In this document: in pieces, positions 16,352-25,050 of the stretch
Position numbering within the stretch: the stretch's first letter is position 1
Layout: the number at the start of each line of letters is the position of its first letter
Assembly: GCF_001556045.1 (NCBI RefSeq)
Contig: NZ_LSIC01000113.1
Coordinates: 1-64,000 of the forward strand
Reading direction: 5' to 3'
Length of the DNA: 64,000 nucleotides
DNA from: Bradyrhizobium sp. CCH5-F6
GTDB lineage: Bacteria; Pseudomonadota; Alphaproteobacteria; Rhizobiales; Xanthobacteraceae
Position numbers and translations under genes: made by a program
The notes under the pieces: model-generated
Seen by the model: the letters and a program-made list of their open reading frames with translations, nothing else
Database searches by the model: none
What the model was told of the DNA's origin: nothing

Positions 16352-18431
16352 TGAGAACGACCAATCCGTCTGCCGCCTTCACGCCCCGGCCCGCCGGCAG
16401 GACGAACACCGGATTGATCTCCGCCTCTGAAAGTCGATCGCCCAGTTGCGCAACCATGCGCGAGAAGTCGACGACCGCTTCCGCCAGCGCTTCGACATCG
16501 CATTTCGGCCGGCCGCGAAAGCCATCCAGCAGCGGCCAGGAGACGAGCTCGCGCGCCATCGCGCTCGCCTCGGACAGACCCAGGCCACCTTCCGGTGGCA
16601 GCAGACGCATCGTGGTGTCCTTGAACAGTTCGGCGGCGACCCCGCCCATTCCGAGGAGGATGGCGGTTCCCAGGGGATCGCGATGCATTCCGAGAATGAT
16701 CTCGACGCCACCTGAAACCATCTCCTGCACCAGGAATTGGTCGGGCCTCTTCCCGGCCCTGGCCTCGACCTCGTCTGCCATTGCCGTCAGGCGGCTGCCG
16801 ACCGTCTCGGCGGTCAGGTTGACCGCGACGCCGCCGACGTCGCTCTTGTGCGCGATCTCGCGCGACAGAATCTTGAGCACGACCCGGCCGCCGAAGTCGC
16901 GCGCCGCCTGTTCCGCTTCGCTGGCCGTTGCGACCACTTTCTCTGCAGCGACCGGAACACCAAAGCGGGCGAACAACGCCTTGGCCTGAGCCTCATCGAG
17001 CGAACCAGTCGGGAAGTCGCCGATATCGACCGAAGCCTCGATCGCGCCGGATGTCTGGACCTGCTGCGGCACCGCGGCCCGCAAGAGCCCGTCGAGCGCA
17101 GCCGTGCAGCTCTCGGCAGACGTGTAAGCCGGAACGCCGCGCCGGGTGAGGACGGAAACCACCTCGGGCGCGTAGGGGCTGACATAGGCAATGACCGGCT
17201 TGTCGCTGAGCGGCAGGCAGTCGCGGATGGCATCGGCCATCAGGGCCGGCGATCCCACAGCCGACGAGCCGGCAATGACGACCAGCGCATCGTAGGAGGG
17301 ACTGGCGAGCAGGATGCGAATGGCGGCACGAAGCAGATCGGGCTGCAGGCCGGCGAGGGTCACGTCGATCGGATTGCGATCGAGATTGGCCTGCGGTCCC
17401 GACTGGAGGCTGCGCAATTGCGCGGCCGTCTCCGCATCTGGTGCGGGCGTTGCAAAGCCGGCGACGCCGAGACTGTCTGACACGATCGTGCCAGCGCCGC
17501 CGGTCGAGGTGAGGATCGCAACACGCCGGCCGGAGAGCTTCCGTCCCGCGGAAAGGACTGCGGGAATGTCGAGCAGGTCTTCGAACGTTTTTGCGCGGAT
17601 GACGCCGAGTTGCCTGAACAAGGCGTCATACATGCGGTCGGAGCCGGCCAATGCGCCGGTGTGCGAGACGGCCGCTTGCGCGCCGGCCTCCGATCGACCG
17701 ATCTTGAAGGCGACAATGGGCTTGCCGGCGCGGCGTGCTTTCAGAACCGCCTCGCGGAAGCGAGACGGATTTCGGATCGCCTCGACATAGAGCGCAATGA
17801 CGCGCGTTGCGCTGTCGTCGGCGAGGAAGTCGATGAAATCGGCGAGCTCGAGATCGGCTTCGTTGCTGGTCGACACCAGCTTGGACAGACCGACCCCGCG
17901 CGCCGCAGCGCGCGACAGCAAGGCACCGAGAATGCCGCCGCTTTGCGAGATCAATCCGACCGGCCCCGTCGGAAAGTCATCCATCGCCAGCGCGCCCGAC
18001 GCCGACAGCACGATATTGTCGGTGAGATTGACGAGGCCGATCGTGTTCGGCCCGAGGATCCGCATGGAGCCGGCGGCTTGCATGAGCTGTTTCTGGCGCT
18101 CGGCGCCTTCCGCACCCGTTTCGGTGAAGCCGCTGGCAAGGACGATCGCCGCGGCAGCCCCTCGCTCGGACAATTCGCGCACCGCGACGTGCGCGCGCTC
18201 GGCGCCGAGCAGGACGAGGCCGACGTCAGGCACATCAGGCAGCGAGGCGATGTCGGGGTAGCAGGTCAGACCACCGATATCAGCGACCTTCGGATTGACG
18301 GGATAGATTGCGCCCGCAAAGCCATGCTTCCGGAGATAGGACACCGGCCGCCCCGAGGTCTTGCCCGGGTCCGCCGATGCACCGATGATTGCGACGCTGC
18401 GGGGCCGGATCAGGCGTTCGATGGCATCCAT
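16344..18431 (-). CDS. NDP-forming acetate/acyl-CoA ligase family protein
   Basis: A 695-residue fused alpha-beta enzyme. The N-terminal CoA-binding domain starts RPRSVAIIGASADPGKTSG, followed by succinyl-CoA-ligase-like domains with the phosphorylatable His in AQAAVSHTGALAGSDRMY (about residue 255), and a C-terminal ATP-grasp domain from about 475 (VLKILSREIAHKSDVGGVAV). It makes an acyl-CoA from acid, CoA and ATP, or the reverse. It starts three bases after the enoyl-CoA hydratase stop, and the pair suggests activation and hydration in one acid-degradation route. Confidence 0.88.
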   Translation of the reverse strand: MDAIERLIRPRSVAIIGASADPGKTSGRPVSYLRKHGFAGAIYPVNPKVADIGGLTCYPDIASLPDVPDVGLVLLGAERAHVAVRELSERGAAAAIVLASGFTETGAEGAERQKQLMQAAGSMRILGPNTIGLVNLTDNIVLSASGALAMDDFPTGPVGLISQSGGILGALLSRAAARGVGLSKLVSTSNEADLELADFIDFLADDSATRVIALYVEAIRNPSRFREAVLKARRAGKPIVAFKIGRSEAGAQAAVSHTGALAGSDRMYDALFRQLGVIRAKTFEDLLDIPAVLSAGRKLSGRRVAILTSTGGAGTIVSDSLGVAGFATPAPDAETAAQLRSLQSGPQANLDRNPIDVTLAGLQPDLLRAAIRILLASPSYDALVVIAGSSAVGSPALMADAIRDCLPLSDKPVIAYVSPYAPEVVSVLTRRGVPAYTSAESCTAALDGLLRAAVPQQVQTSGAIEASVDIGDFPTGSLDEAQAKALFARFGVPVAAEKVVATASEAEQAARDFGGRVVLKILSREIAHKSDVGGVAVNLTAETVGSRLTAMADEVEARAGKRPDQFLVQEMVSGGVEIILGMHRDPLGTAILLGMGGVAAELFKDTTMRLLPPEGGLGLSEASAMARELVSWPLLDGFRGRPKCDVEALAEAVVDFSRMVAQLGDRLSEAEINPVFVLPAGRGVKAADGLVVLNV

Positions 18432-18434
18432 GGC

Positions 18435-19226
18435 TCAATCCTTCGAGGCGGATTGCGCAAGGAACGCGGTCACAGCATCGCGATGCTCCGCGCTGGTGTA
18501 GCAGATGGCCTGCGCCTGGCTGCCGAGACTGAAAATGTCGTGCGCGGAATGCTCGAAGGTCTCGTTCAGGATCTTCTTGCCCAGCGCCAACGCCGTGGGA
18601 GACCCCTGAGCCAGTTCGGACGCCCAGGCCTGCGCTGCCGACAGCAGCTCGCTCGAGGCCACCTTGCGATCCACGATGCCGAGCGCGAGCGCTTCGTCAG
18701 CCTCGACGACGCGCCCGGTGAAGATCAGCTCCTTGGCCTTGGAAAGCCCGACCCGGCGCGGCAGGAAATACAGGCCGCCGCCGTCGGGGATCAAACCTCG
18801 CTTGATGTAGGACCAGGTGAACTTCGATCGCTCCGTGCCCATGACGAAGTCGCAGGCCAGCGCGGTGTCCGCACCGAGCCCCGCCGCCGCGCCGTTGACG
18901 GCGGCAATCGTCGGCTTCGGCAGGCCGAGCAGGAACGACTGCACGTGATGCACGCCCTGCTGACGGCTCCATCCGTTGAAGGCGACCTCGCCCTGCGGCG
19001 CCGCGAGCCGGCGCTTCATTCCGCTGATGTCGCCGCCGGCGCAGAACGCACTGCCGCACCCCGTCAGCACCAGGGCCTTGATCGCCTTGTCGCGGGCCAC
19101 GGTTTCGAGCGCGGCGACGAACTCGGTGCGCATGTCGTCGCTCATGGCGTTGCGCCGGTCCGGCCGGTTGAATGCAATCGTCGCGACACCGACCTCGACG
19201 GAAAATTCGATGAGCTGATAGGACAT
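18435..19226 (-). CDS. Enoyl-CoA hydratase/isomerase family protein
   Basis: A 263-residue crotonase. Visible signatures: IAFNRPDRRNAMSDDM, the oxyanion-hole segment AFCAGGDISGMKRRL and PTIAAVNGAAAGLGADTALACDF (about residues 100-122). In the usual glutamate positions it has ...SKFTWSYIKRGLIPDGGG, where one catalytic acid position is Asp, as in several isomerase-like members. The start MSYQLIEFSVEVG gives the normal family length; the longer frame would run into the divergent IclR region. First gene of the three-gene operon. Confidence 0.88.
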   Translation of the reverse strand: MSYQLIEFSVEVGVATIAFNRPDRRNAMSDDMRTEFVAALETVARDKAIKALVLTGCGSAFCAGGDISGMKRRLAAPQGEVAFNGWSRQQGVHHVQSFLLGLPKPTIAAVNGAAAGLGADTALACDFVMGTERSKFTWSYIKRGLIPDGGGLYFLPRRVGLSKAKELIFTGRVVEADEALALGIVDRKVASSELLSAAQAWASELAQGSPTALALGKKILNETFEHSAHDIFSLGSQAQAICYTSAEHRDAVTAFLAQSASKD

Positions 19227-19382
19227 GGCAGGCCCCCTGGCTGGAGTCGGATCGATCGCCGCGACGCATGCGGAGGCCGAATGCCGATTTCGGCCGTGCC
19301 GTTTCCTCGTCGAGCCCCGGCGCGGCCGGGCGTTCTTCTTGCCTGTGCTGATAGCGGCTTGCGCTGCCCGAGACATCCCCAT

Positions 19383-19401
19383 ATTTCCACTTAGTGGAAA
19401 T
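19383..19401. promoter_or_regulatory. Perfect palindromic operator, probably for IclR
   Basis: ATTTCCACT-T-AGTGGAAAT is a perfect 9-1-9 dyad in the divergent region, ending 14 bases before the IclR start codon. IclR-family proteins bind dyads of this type (TTTCCA/TGGAAA cores are known for the family). It would let the regulator control itself and the divergent hydratase operon. The binding itself is inferred. Confidence 0.65.
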
Positions 19402-19415
19402 GTCAGAAGGCCCAG

Positions 19416-20186
19416 ATGGCGCGCATTTATGCGGGCGGAGTTGATGGCAATCGCTCGCTCGAACGAGGCATCGAAATCCTCAGGGCCTTCCGCCCCGGCG
19501 TCGACACGCTCGGCAACGGCGAGATTGCGGAGCGGACCGGATTGCCGCGATCGACGGTCAGCCGTCTGACGCGAACGCTGGTCGATTCTGGGATGCTCGA
19601 CGAAGTCCGGAACCAGCGGAGCTACCGCCTTGCCGCCTCCGTCATCAGCATCGGCCACGCGATGCGGACGGGATCACCGGTGCTCAACGCGATCGGACCG
19701 ATGATGCGGGCCGAATCGGCCAGGCGCCGGCTGAACGTCGGGCTCGCGACCGCGGATCGAACCATGATGGTCTATCTGGAATCGATCCGCTACAGTCCGC
19801 GCGCGGCGTTGCGCAACGTGGTCGCCGGCCAGCAGGTCCCGATGGAGCTGACGTCGCTTGGTCGCGCCTACCTCGCCGGCACTGCCGAAACCGAGCGAGA
19901 GCGTTTGCTGAAGTTGTTCAAGCGGCGCAACGCAGCGGCCACCAAGGCGCTGCTCGCGGAGGTCAGGAGATCGATCATCTCCGTCGAACACGACGGCTAT
20001 TGTGCCGTATCCTGGCAGCCCGCCGTGCTCGCCGTCGCAACACCGATCGTGCTGCCCGGGCTTCCGGTCTACGCCCTCAACATGAGCCTGCAGAATATCG
20101 ACCGGTCCGATGCGCTGGCGAGCGAGATGGGCGCGTACCTCAATGCGTTTGCGGCGAAGTGCAAGGAGGTGCTGGCGGTCGGTTGA
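19416..20186 (+). CDS. IclR family transcriptional regulator
   Basis: A 256-residue regulator. The winged helix (about 10-75) contains SLERGIEILRAF and IAERTGLPRSTVSRLTRTLVD; the effector domain runs from about 85 with VGLATADRTMMVYLESIRYS, GQQVPMELTSLGRAYLAG and a C-terminal AVATPIVLPGLPVYALNM. AGAAGG lies five bases ahead of the ATG. It is divergent from the hydratase/synthetase/Bug operon across a perfect palindrome and is the likely regulator of that route. Confidence 0.9.
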   Translation: MARIYAGGVDGNRSLERGIEILRAFRPGVDTLGNGEIAERTGLPRSTVSRLTRTLVDSGMLDEVRNQRSYRLAASVISIGHAMRTGSPVLNAIGPMMRAESARRRLNVGLATADRTMMVYLESIRYSPRAALRNVVAGQQVPMELTSLGRAYLAGTAETERERLLKLFKRRNAAATKALLAEVRRSIISVEHDGYCAVSWQPAVLAVATPIVLPGLPVYALNMSLQNIDRSDALASEMGAYLNAFAAKCKEVLAVG

Positions 20187-20201
20187 CGTTGATCGAGGCC
20201 C

Positions 20202-21098
20202 TTACAGCTTTCCATAGACCCTCCCGGCGACCGCCTTCAGGCGCTCGACCGAGCCGGACTCGGGATGCGGCTTGACCGGCGCGAACAGGATCGAGGCCTG
20301 CCTGCCATTCTTCCAGACATAGATGGTGACGGCGTTGCCGTTGCCCTTGCTGCAAGAATGCTCGCCGAACGCTTCACGGCCGAGCTCTTGTATCGCCACA
20401 TGCTTGCAGGGGCCAGCGCGCTTCATCATGCCGATGGCGGTGTCGCGCGAGGTCGCGATCACCGCGACGGTCATGGTGTTGGCCTCGCGATCAAACATCA
20501 TGCAGCTGCCCGCGCCGGTGCGCTGGACCGTCAGCGTGCTGTTGTCGAGAAAACCGTCGGCATCCGCGGCCGTGAGCCACTCGCAATTGCCGAACCGCTC
20601 GCTGCTCTTGCCTACGCTTCCGATGGCAATGCGCGCGGCTTCGCTGAGCGGTCCGAACAGCGCATCGTCGGCACGCCGGCCGATCGGATAGACGGTGAGC
20701 TGGAGGATGTAATCGCCGGACAAGGCGACGACCGAGGCCTCCTGGCGCTCCGCGCCGGCGGCGCTTGTTCCGCCCTGGCCTTCGTCACCGATCCCCGTCA
20801 CTGCGCTCAGCGGCATGCGCTCGCCCAGCGTCTTGACGAAGGTCGCGTACAATTCCCTGGCGCGGTCCTTGTCGGGATTGCGGAATACGGTGAGCATCAT
20901 CGTGTCGCCGCGTCCGGCCTGGTAGATGCAGCCGCGGCCGTCCTGATTGGAGATCAGCGACCATTTGAACGCCGGCATCGCGCGGGCCAGCTCCTGGGCG
21001 CTGATGAACGGGCAGGTTTCCGCCGCGCGCGCGGGAAGCGCCGCTGCGATTGCAAGGAACAGAACGAGGCTGCAGAACAGACGATCGATGGTACGCAT
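20202..21098 (-). CDS. Secreted protein with two tandem homologous domains, function unknown
   Basis: A 298-residue protein with a signal peptide ending near LPARAAETC. Two halves (about 25-165 and 170-298) look homologous: each begins with a Cys-containing segment (ETCPFISAQELARA and GNCEWLTAADADGF), has a central Gly-Cys strand (DGRGCIYQAG and GAGSCMMFDR) and a strand pattern DTMMLTV / NTMTVAV. The paired cysteines suggest one disulfide per domain in the periplasm. I do not recognise a named family. It is convergent with the IclR gene, 15 bases apart. Confidence 0.75.
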   Translation of the reverse strand: MRTIDRLFCSLVLFLAIAAALPARAAETCPFISAQELARAMPAFKWSLISNQDGRGCIYQAGRGDTMMLTVFRNPDKDRARELYATFVKTLGERMPLSAVTGIGDEGQGGTSAAGAERQEASVVALSGDYILQLTVYPIGRRADDALFGPLSEAARIAIGSVGKSSERFGNCEWLTAADADGFLDNSTLTVQRTGAGSCMMFDREANTMTVAVIATSRDTAIGMMKRAGPCKHVAIQELGREAFGEHSCSKGNGNAVTIYVWKNGRQASILFAPVKPHPESGSVERLKAVAGRVYGKL

Positions 21099-21120
21099 GG
21101 GACGTACTTACTACCGAAAC

Positions 21121-21143
21121 GGCGCGCCGGGAACGATTCGAAC
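21121..21143 (-). repeat. tRNA-Arg 3'-end-like repeat, copy 1
   Basis: A 23-base segment equal, with one mismatch, to the T-arm and acceptor end of the tRNA-Arg remnant at 21591. It begins seven bases downstream of the queD stop. Alone it is too short to be a tRNA; with copy 2 it forms a direct repeat bracketing queD. Confidence 0.6.
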
Positions 21144-21149
21144 CTGTCG

Positions 21150-21506
21150 TCACCGTCCCTGATATTCGGCCCAGCAGTCCGCCGTCTCATAGACCCGGAC
21201 CGCCGACAGCTCGCGAAGGCTCGGCTTCAACCGGTCCCAGATCCAGACCGCGATGTTCTCGGCGGTCGGATTCTCGAGTCCTTCGACCTCGTTCAGGCAG
21301 TGGTGGTCCAGCGCGGACATGATGTCGGCGAAGCTCTTTTCGATATCGAAGAAGTCTGCAACGAAGCCGGTGTGCGGGTCCACCGGACCGTCCAGTTGGA
21401 CCTCGACCCGATAGGAATGACCATGCATCCGGCTGCATCGGTGCGTCTCCGGCACGTTCGGCAGCCGATGCGCCGCCTCGAACTTGAACGCCTGCGATAT
21501 CCTCAT
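21150..21506 (-). CDS. queD: 6-carboxy-5,6,7,8-tetrahydropterin synthase (QueD)
   Basis: A 118-residue PTPS-family enzyme making 6-carboxytetrahydropterin from dihydroneopterin triphosphate for queuosine/preQ0. Zinc ligands are His in FEAAHRLP and the HGHS pair; the catalytic Cys is in RCSRMHGHS, with LDHHCLNE and the terminal acidic ETADCWAEY segment also present. The ATG at 21506 has GAGGA about six bases upstream and is preferred to a GTG 12 bases earlier. No other queuosine genes are adjacent. The gene lies between two tRNA-Arg 3'-end-like repeats. Confidence 0.92.
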   Translation of the reverse strand: MRISQAFKFEAAHRLPNVPETHRCSRMHGHSYRVEVQLDGPVDPHTGFVADFFDIEKSFADIMSALDHHCLNEVEGLENPTAENIAVWIWDRLKPSLRELSAVRVYETADCWAEYQGR

Positions 21507-21855
21507 CCAGTTCCTCACACGGCATGGCCATCCGGTCTCGGGCCCGTCTGGCGACCAGATGCTGCCTTGTCCTGACCTTCCGTCGAAGAATGGCGCGCCC
21601 GGAACGATTCGAACGTCCGACCCTCAGATTCGTAGTCTGGGCTAAATCATTGATTTTGCGTTGACTCGTTACCGTCAGAAAGGACTAAGCACATAAACGT
21701 TCGGCTTTTCAACCTCTTTGGATTCGACGGTTACCGTGGAAGAAGGAAGAGCGTTCTTCGTCCTCCACGCCTCCTCCTCGCCAGCGGGGATGGCCTCGGG
21801 GCCCTTTGGAAAAGATCGCGATGTCTGCATCGACCGATGTTGTTCGTGACTGTCA
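21507..21855. other. Intergenic region holding a tRNA-Arg remnant
   Basis: No protein gene is evident. The only structure seen is the 3' half of a tRNA-Arg(ACG) at 21591-21640. The adjoining bases 21641-21700 are AT-richer than their surroundings. Confidence 0.6.
21591..21640 (-). pseudogene. 3' half of tRNA-Arg(ACG)
   Basis: On the minus strand the segment runs from the anticodon stem-loop (CAGACTACGAATCTG, anticodon ACG) through a variable region, a T arm (GGACG-TTCGAAT-CGTTC) and the acceptor 3' strand CGGGCGC-G-CCA. The D arm and 5' acceptor strand are missing and replaced by unrelated AT-rich sequence. Such 3' tRNA halves are typical leftovers of integration by elements that use tRNA genes as attachment sites. 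Confidence 0.75.
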
Positions 21856-22773
21856 TCAGCCGGAGACCGTACGCTCGCGAATTTCCTGAGCCCCGGAAAG
21901 AATGCCGCGCTGGAGCGCGCGCGCGGCAGGCGAGAGATCGCGGCCGATGCGCCAGATCAAATAGAGCTCGCGCTCGATCACGGGCTCGACCAGCTTGCGC
22001 CAGGTGAGCACGGGATGGCTGGCCTCCGGCCAAGCGAGACTCGGCAACGGTGCGACGCCGACGCCGGCCTCGACCAGCGCGAGCAGCGTCGCCGGATGCT
22101 CGGCCTCGTGGATCGGCATGCCCTGACCGAGATCGGCGACGCCGCGCTCGATCTCGAGCCGGATTCCGGTGCCTGATGCCATCACGACGAGGCCGGCCTT
22201 CGAGGCTTCCGCCCAACTTACGGCGTCCCGGGCGGCGAGCGGATGGTCGCGGCGCATCACCAGTGCGAAATTGTCGACGAGCAGTCGTGAAGCATCGAGC
22301 TCGGGATCGTCGCCCGGGACGTTGGCAATGCCAAGATCGACGTCGCCGCCGCGCAGCGCAGCGAAGATCTGATGCCGCGAGATCTCCTTCAACGTCACCG
22401 CGACCATCGGATGCTCGCGCTGGAACGCGGCGAGCACGCGCGGCATCAGCCGCAGCGCGACCGACGGCACGCAGGCCACCGTGACGTGACCGCGGCGATG
22501 TTCGCGCAAATCGCGCAGATCCTGAAGCTGTCGATCGAGATCGGCGAGCAGGCGCTGAATGCCCGGCATGAAGTCCGCGCCGACCTTACTGAGCTGAAGC
22601 CTTCGCGTGGTGCGGTCGAGCAGCCGCACGCGCAGGCCGTCTTCCAGCTGGCGCACCAACTGGCTGACAGCGGATTGCGACATGCCGAGCGACCGTGCCG
22701 CGGCGCTGAAGCTGCCGGTCTCGACAACGCTGACGAAAACGCGGAGCTGTTTCAGGTCGATCTGATCTATCAT
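21856..22773 (-). CDS. LysR family transcriptional regulator
   Basis: A 305-residue regulator starting MIDQIDLKQLRVFVSVVETG with SAAARSLGMSQSAVSQLVRQLE as the recognition region, and a full effector domain starting near GHVTVACVPSVALRLMP. It resembles the CynR/NocR-like group. It is divergent from the ABC importer/Rut-like operon, so it is the likely regulator, perhaps sensing the imported compound. Confidence 0.9.
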   Translation of the reverse strand: MIDQIDLKQLRVFVSVVETGSFSAAARSLGMSQSAVSQLVRQLEDGLRVRLLDRTTRRLQLSKVGADFMPGIQRLLADLDRQLQDLRDLREHRRGHVTVACVPSVALRLMPRVLAAFQREHPMVAVTLKEISRHQIFAALRGGDVDLGIANVPGDDPELDASRLLVDNFALVMRRDHPLAARDAVSWAEASKAGLVVMASGTGIRLEIERGVADLGQGMPIHEAEHPATLLALVEAGVGVAPLPSLAWPEASHPVLTWRKLVEPVIERELYLIWRIGRDLSPAARALQRGILSGAQEIRERTVSG

Positions 22774-22915
22774 TCCTGCTTATAAATATATCTCTCTATT
22801 CCCAATTGCTAATGAAAATCTCCAGTGCAAGGATTTTGTGCGAAGACCGGGAACGATCAGAAATTGGGCACAATGGGAACTAACCCACTGTTCCAACAAG
22901 CAAAAGGATTGGGAC

Positions 22916-23926
22916 GTGATCAACCGACGCGACCTCATGAAATACTCGCTTCTGGGCGCAGCAACGGCGCCACTGGCCGGCCTCTCCACCCCCACCTTCG
23001 CAGCCGGGAAAGTGACAATCACCGAAGCGCTGCGGCTCGGCATGTACAACTCGCTTTATGTCGCGGCTGACAAGGGACTGTTCGCCAAGCATGGCCTCGA
23101 TGCCGACCTCTCCACCGCCGGCGGCATCGCCCTGCCCGTGCCGATCCTGCTTTCAGGGCGCGGACAAATCGGGGTGACCAGCCCGGGCATGTCGGTGAAT
23201 GCAGTGCGCGAGGGCGGCAAGATCAAGAACATCGCCAAGATCGTCGGCGGCGTGTCGATGTGGGGCATTGCGAAACCCGACAGCAAAATCAGGACGATCG
23301 AGGATCTCCGCGGCAAGACCATCGCGACGCTGAAATTCCCCTCTTCGACGATCCAGGTGCCGACTTATGCGATCAAGACCATCGGTAAGTTCGATCCGAA
23401 GGAGGCCGGCGTCACGTTCCTCGAACTGCCGCCGGGCGCGCAGGCCGCCGCGGTGAAGGACGGCCGCGCCGACATCGCTACCGCCTTCGAATGGGACGTC
23501 AGCATCGCCGCCGAGCAGTTCGGCCTCGTGCCGGTGCTGTCCTTTGCCGATGCGCTGGGATCGCTCTGCTTTACCACCGCGATGGCGACGGAAGAGACGA
23601 TCGCGAGCAACCCGGCGGCCATCCAGGGCTTTTGCAATGCGATCGCAGAAGCGCAGAAGCTGATGCACGAGAACAACGCTGTTTTCACCGAGGTCGCCGA
23701 AAAATACTTCCCGAAGGTCACACCATCTGTCGTCGCCAGCGCAACGAAGAACTTCTTCGGCTCGAAGACCGCGATCCCGCGCAACCCGACCATCTCCGCC
23801 GACGAATGGGACCGCGCGATGCGGCTCGAACAAGGCGGCGGCGCAGTGCAATCCGCACTCCCCTATACGCAGATGGTCGATAACCGTTTCGCCGAGCAGG
23901 CGACCAGGCAGTTCGGTCTCGCGTGA
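22916..23926 (+). CDS. ABC transporter substrate-binding protein (SsuA/TauA/NMT1 family), Tat-exported
   Basis: About 336 residues from the GTG at 22916, which has AAAGGA at good spacing. The N-terminus [17 protein letters not shown] has a twin-arginine motif, and cleavage is likely near TFAAGK. The mature part has the NMT1/ThiY fold: [62 protein letters not shown]. This family binds aliphatic sulfonates, nitrate or pyrimidine-like ligands. The enzymes in the same operon suggest a ureide or pyrimidine-breakdown compound; that is inference. Confidence 0.9.
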   Translation: MINRRDLMKYSLLGAATAPLAGLSTPTFAAGKVTITEALRLGMYNSLYVAADKGLFAKHGLDADLSTAGGIALPVPILLSGRGQIGVTSPGMSVNAVREGGKIKNIAKIVGGVSMWGIAKPDSKIRTIEDLRGKTIATLKFPSSTIQVPTYAIKTIGKFDPKEAGVTFLELPPGAQAAAVKDGRADIATAFEWDVSIAAEQFGLVPVLSFADALGSLCFTTAMATEETIASNPAAIQGFCNAIAEAQKLMHENNAVFTEVAEKYFPKVTPSVVASATKNFFGSKTAIPRNPTISADEWDRAMRLEQGGGAVQSALPYTQMVDNRFAEQATRQFGLA

Positions 23927-24666
23927 TGATCGTGAACACCTCCGACGCGCACGAGCAGCGCTTTGTCACGCTCCCGGCGCGGCCCGAGCCGCTCCGGCTC
24001 GCCGTCGACGAGACGGCCGTGGTCGTCGTCGACATGCAGAACGCCTATGCCTCGCCGAACGGCTATCTCGACCTCGCCGGCTTCGACATCTCCGGCGCCA
24101 AGGCCGCGATCACGGCGATCCAGGACGTGGTGGCGGTCGCGCGGGGCGCCGGCGTTCCCGTGATCTTCTTCCAGAACGGCTGGGACGCCGACTATGTCGA
24201 GGCCGGTGGGCCGGGCTCGCCGAACTGGCACAAGTCGAACGCGCTGAAGACGATGCGCAAGCGGCCCGAGCTGCAAGGCAGGCTGCTCGCCAAGGGCGGC
24301 TGGGACTATGCGCTGGTCGACGAATTGACGCCGAAGCCCGGCGACATCGTGGTGCCGAAGACGCGCTATAGCGGCTTCTTCAACAGCCAGTTCGACAGCA
24401 TCCTGCGCGCGCGCGGCATCCGCAACCTCGTGTTCTGCGGCATCGCCACCAATGTCTGCGTGGAATCGACGCTGCGCGACGGCTTCCATCTCGAATATTT
24501 CGGCGTGATGCTGGAGGACGCGACGCATCAGGCCGGCCCCGACTATCTCCAGAAAGCCTCCGTCTTCAACATCGAAACCTTCTTCGGCTGGGTCTCGAAC
24601 GCGAGCGACTTCCGCCGCGCCTTTGCCCAGACCGAAGCCGTTCCAGCCAAAGAGGACACACCATGA
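23926..24666 (+). CDS. rutB: Isochorismatase-like amidohydrolase, RutB-like (ureidoacrylate amidohydrolase)
   Basis: A 246-residue cysteine hydrolase. The catalytic triad is visible: Asp in [13 protein letters not shown], Lys in [14 protein letters not shown] and Cys in [15 protein letters not shown]. The SGFFNS and [10 protein letters not shown] segments are those of RutB, which splits ureidoacrylate to carbamate and aminoacrylate in the Rut pyrimidine pathway. The start overlaps the upstream stop by one base (TGATG); its own stop overlaps the RutC-like start. The symbol is by similarity, since rutA and rutF are not in this operon. Confidence 0.8.
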   Translation: MIVNTSDAHEQRFVTLPARPEPLRLAVDETAVVVVDMQNAYASPNGYLDLAGFDISGAKAAITAIQDVVAVARGAGVPVIFFQNGWDADYVEAGGPGSPNWHKSNALKTMRKRPELQGRLLAKGGWDYALVDELTPKPGDIVVPKTRYSGFFNSQFDSILRARGIRNLVFCGIATNVCVESTLRDGFHLEYFGVMLEDATHQAGPDYLQKASVFNIETFFGWVSNASDFRRAFAQTEAVPAKEDTP

Positions 24667-25049
24667 CCGACCGCGCCATCATTCCGCCGGGCACCACCGC
24701 CCCCATCGCCCCGTTTTCGCCGGGCATGATGGCCGACAACGTCATCTACGTCTCGGGCACGCTGGCGTTCGATGCCAACAACGACGTGGTCCATGAAGGC
24801 GATGCCGCCGGCCAGACCCGGCACATCCTTGAGACCATCAAGCGCGTGCTGGAGACGGCGGGGTCGAGCCTTGCAGACGTTACCTTCAACTCGATCTTCA
24901 TCACTGATTGGGCGAACTATGCGGCGGTCAACAAGGTCTATGCCGAATATTTTCCCGGCGAGAAGCCGGCGCGGTACTGCATTCAGTGCGGCCTCGTGAA
25001 GCCCGCCTGCCTCGTCGAGATCGCCTCGATCGCGCACAAGAGGGCGTGA
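24663..25049 (+). CDS. rutC: Rid family deaminase, RutC-like
   Basis: A 128-residue YjgF/Rid-family protein. Landmarks are [35 protein letters not shown] N-terminus (split here), [18 protein letters not shown] and a C-terminal [20 protein letters not shown], in which the Arg and Cys positions match RutC-like members. RutC speeds conversion of aminoacrylate to malonic semialdehyde. It overlaps the RutB-like gene by four bases (ATGA), so the two are translationally coupled. Confidence 0.85.
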   Translation: MTDRAIIPPGTTAPIAPFSPGMMADNVIYVSGTLAFDANNDVVHEGDAAGQTRHILETIKRVLETAGSSLADVTFNSIFITDWANYAAVNKVYAEYFPGEKPARYCIQCGLVKPACLVEIASIAHKRA

Positions 25050-25050
25050 G

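Noticed and set aside
17610..19394. A 594-codon plus-strand frame across the synthetase and hydratase genes
   Set aside because: It is antisense to two well-supported genes and shows only Arg/Gly-rich composition typical of shadow frames.
21591..21640. A functional tRNA-Arg gene
   Set aside because: Only the anticodon arm to CCA is present; the D arm and 5' acceptor strand are missing.
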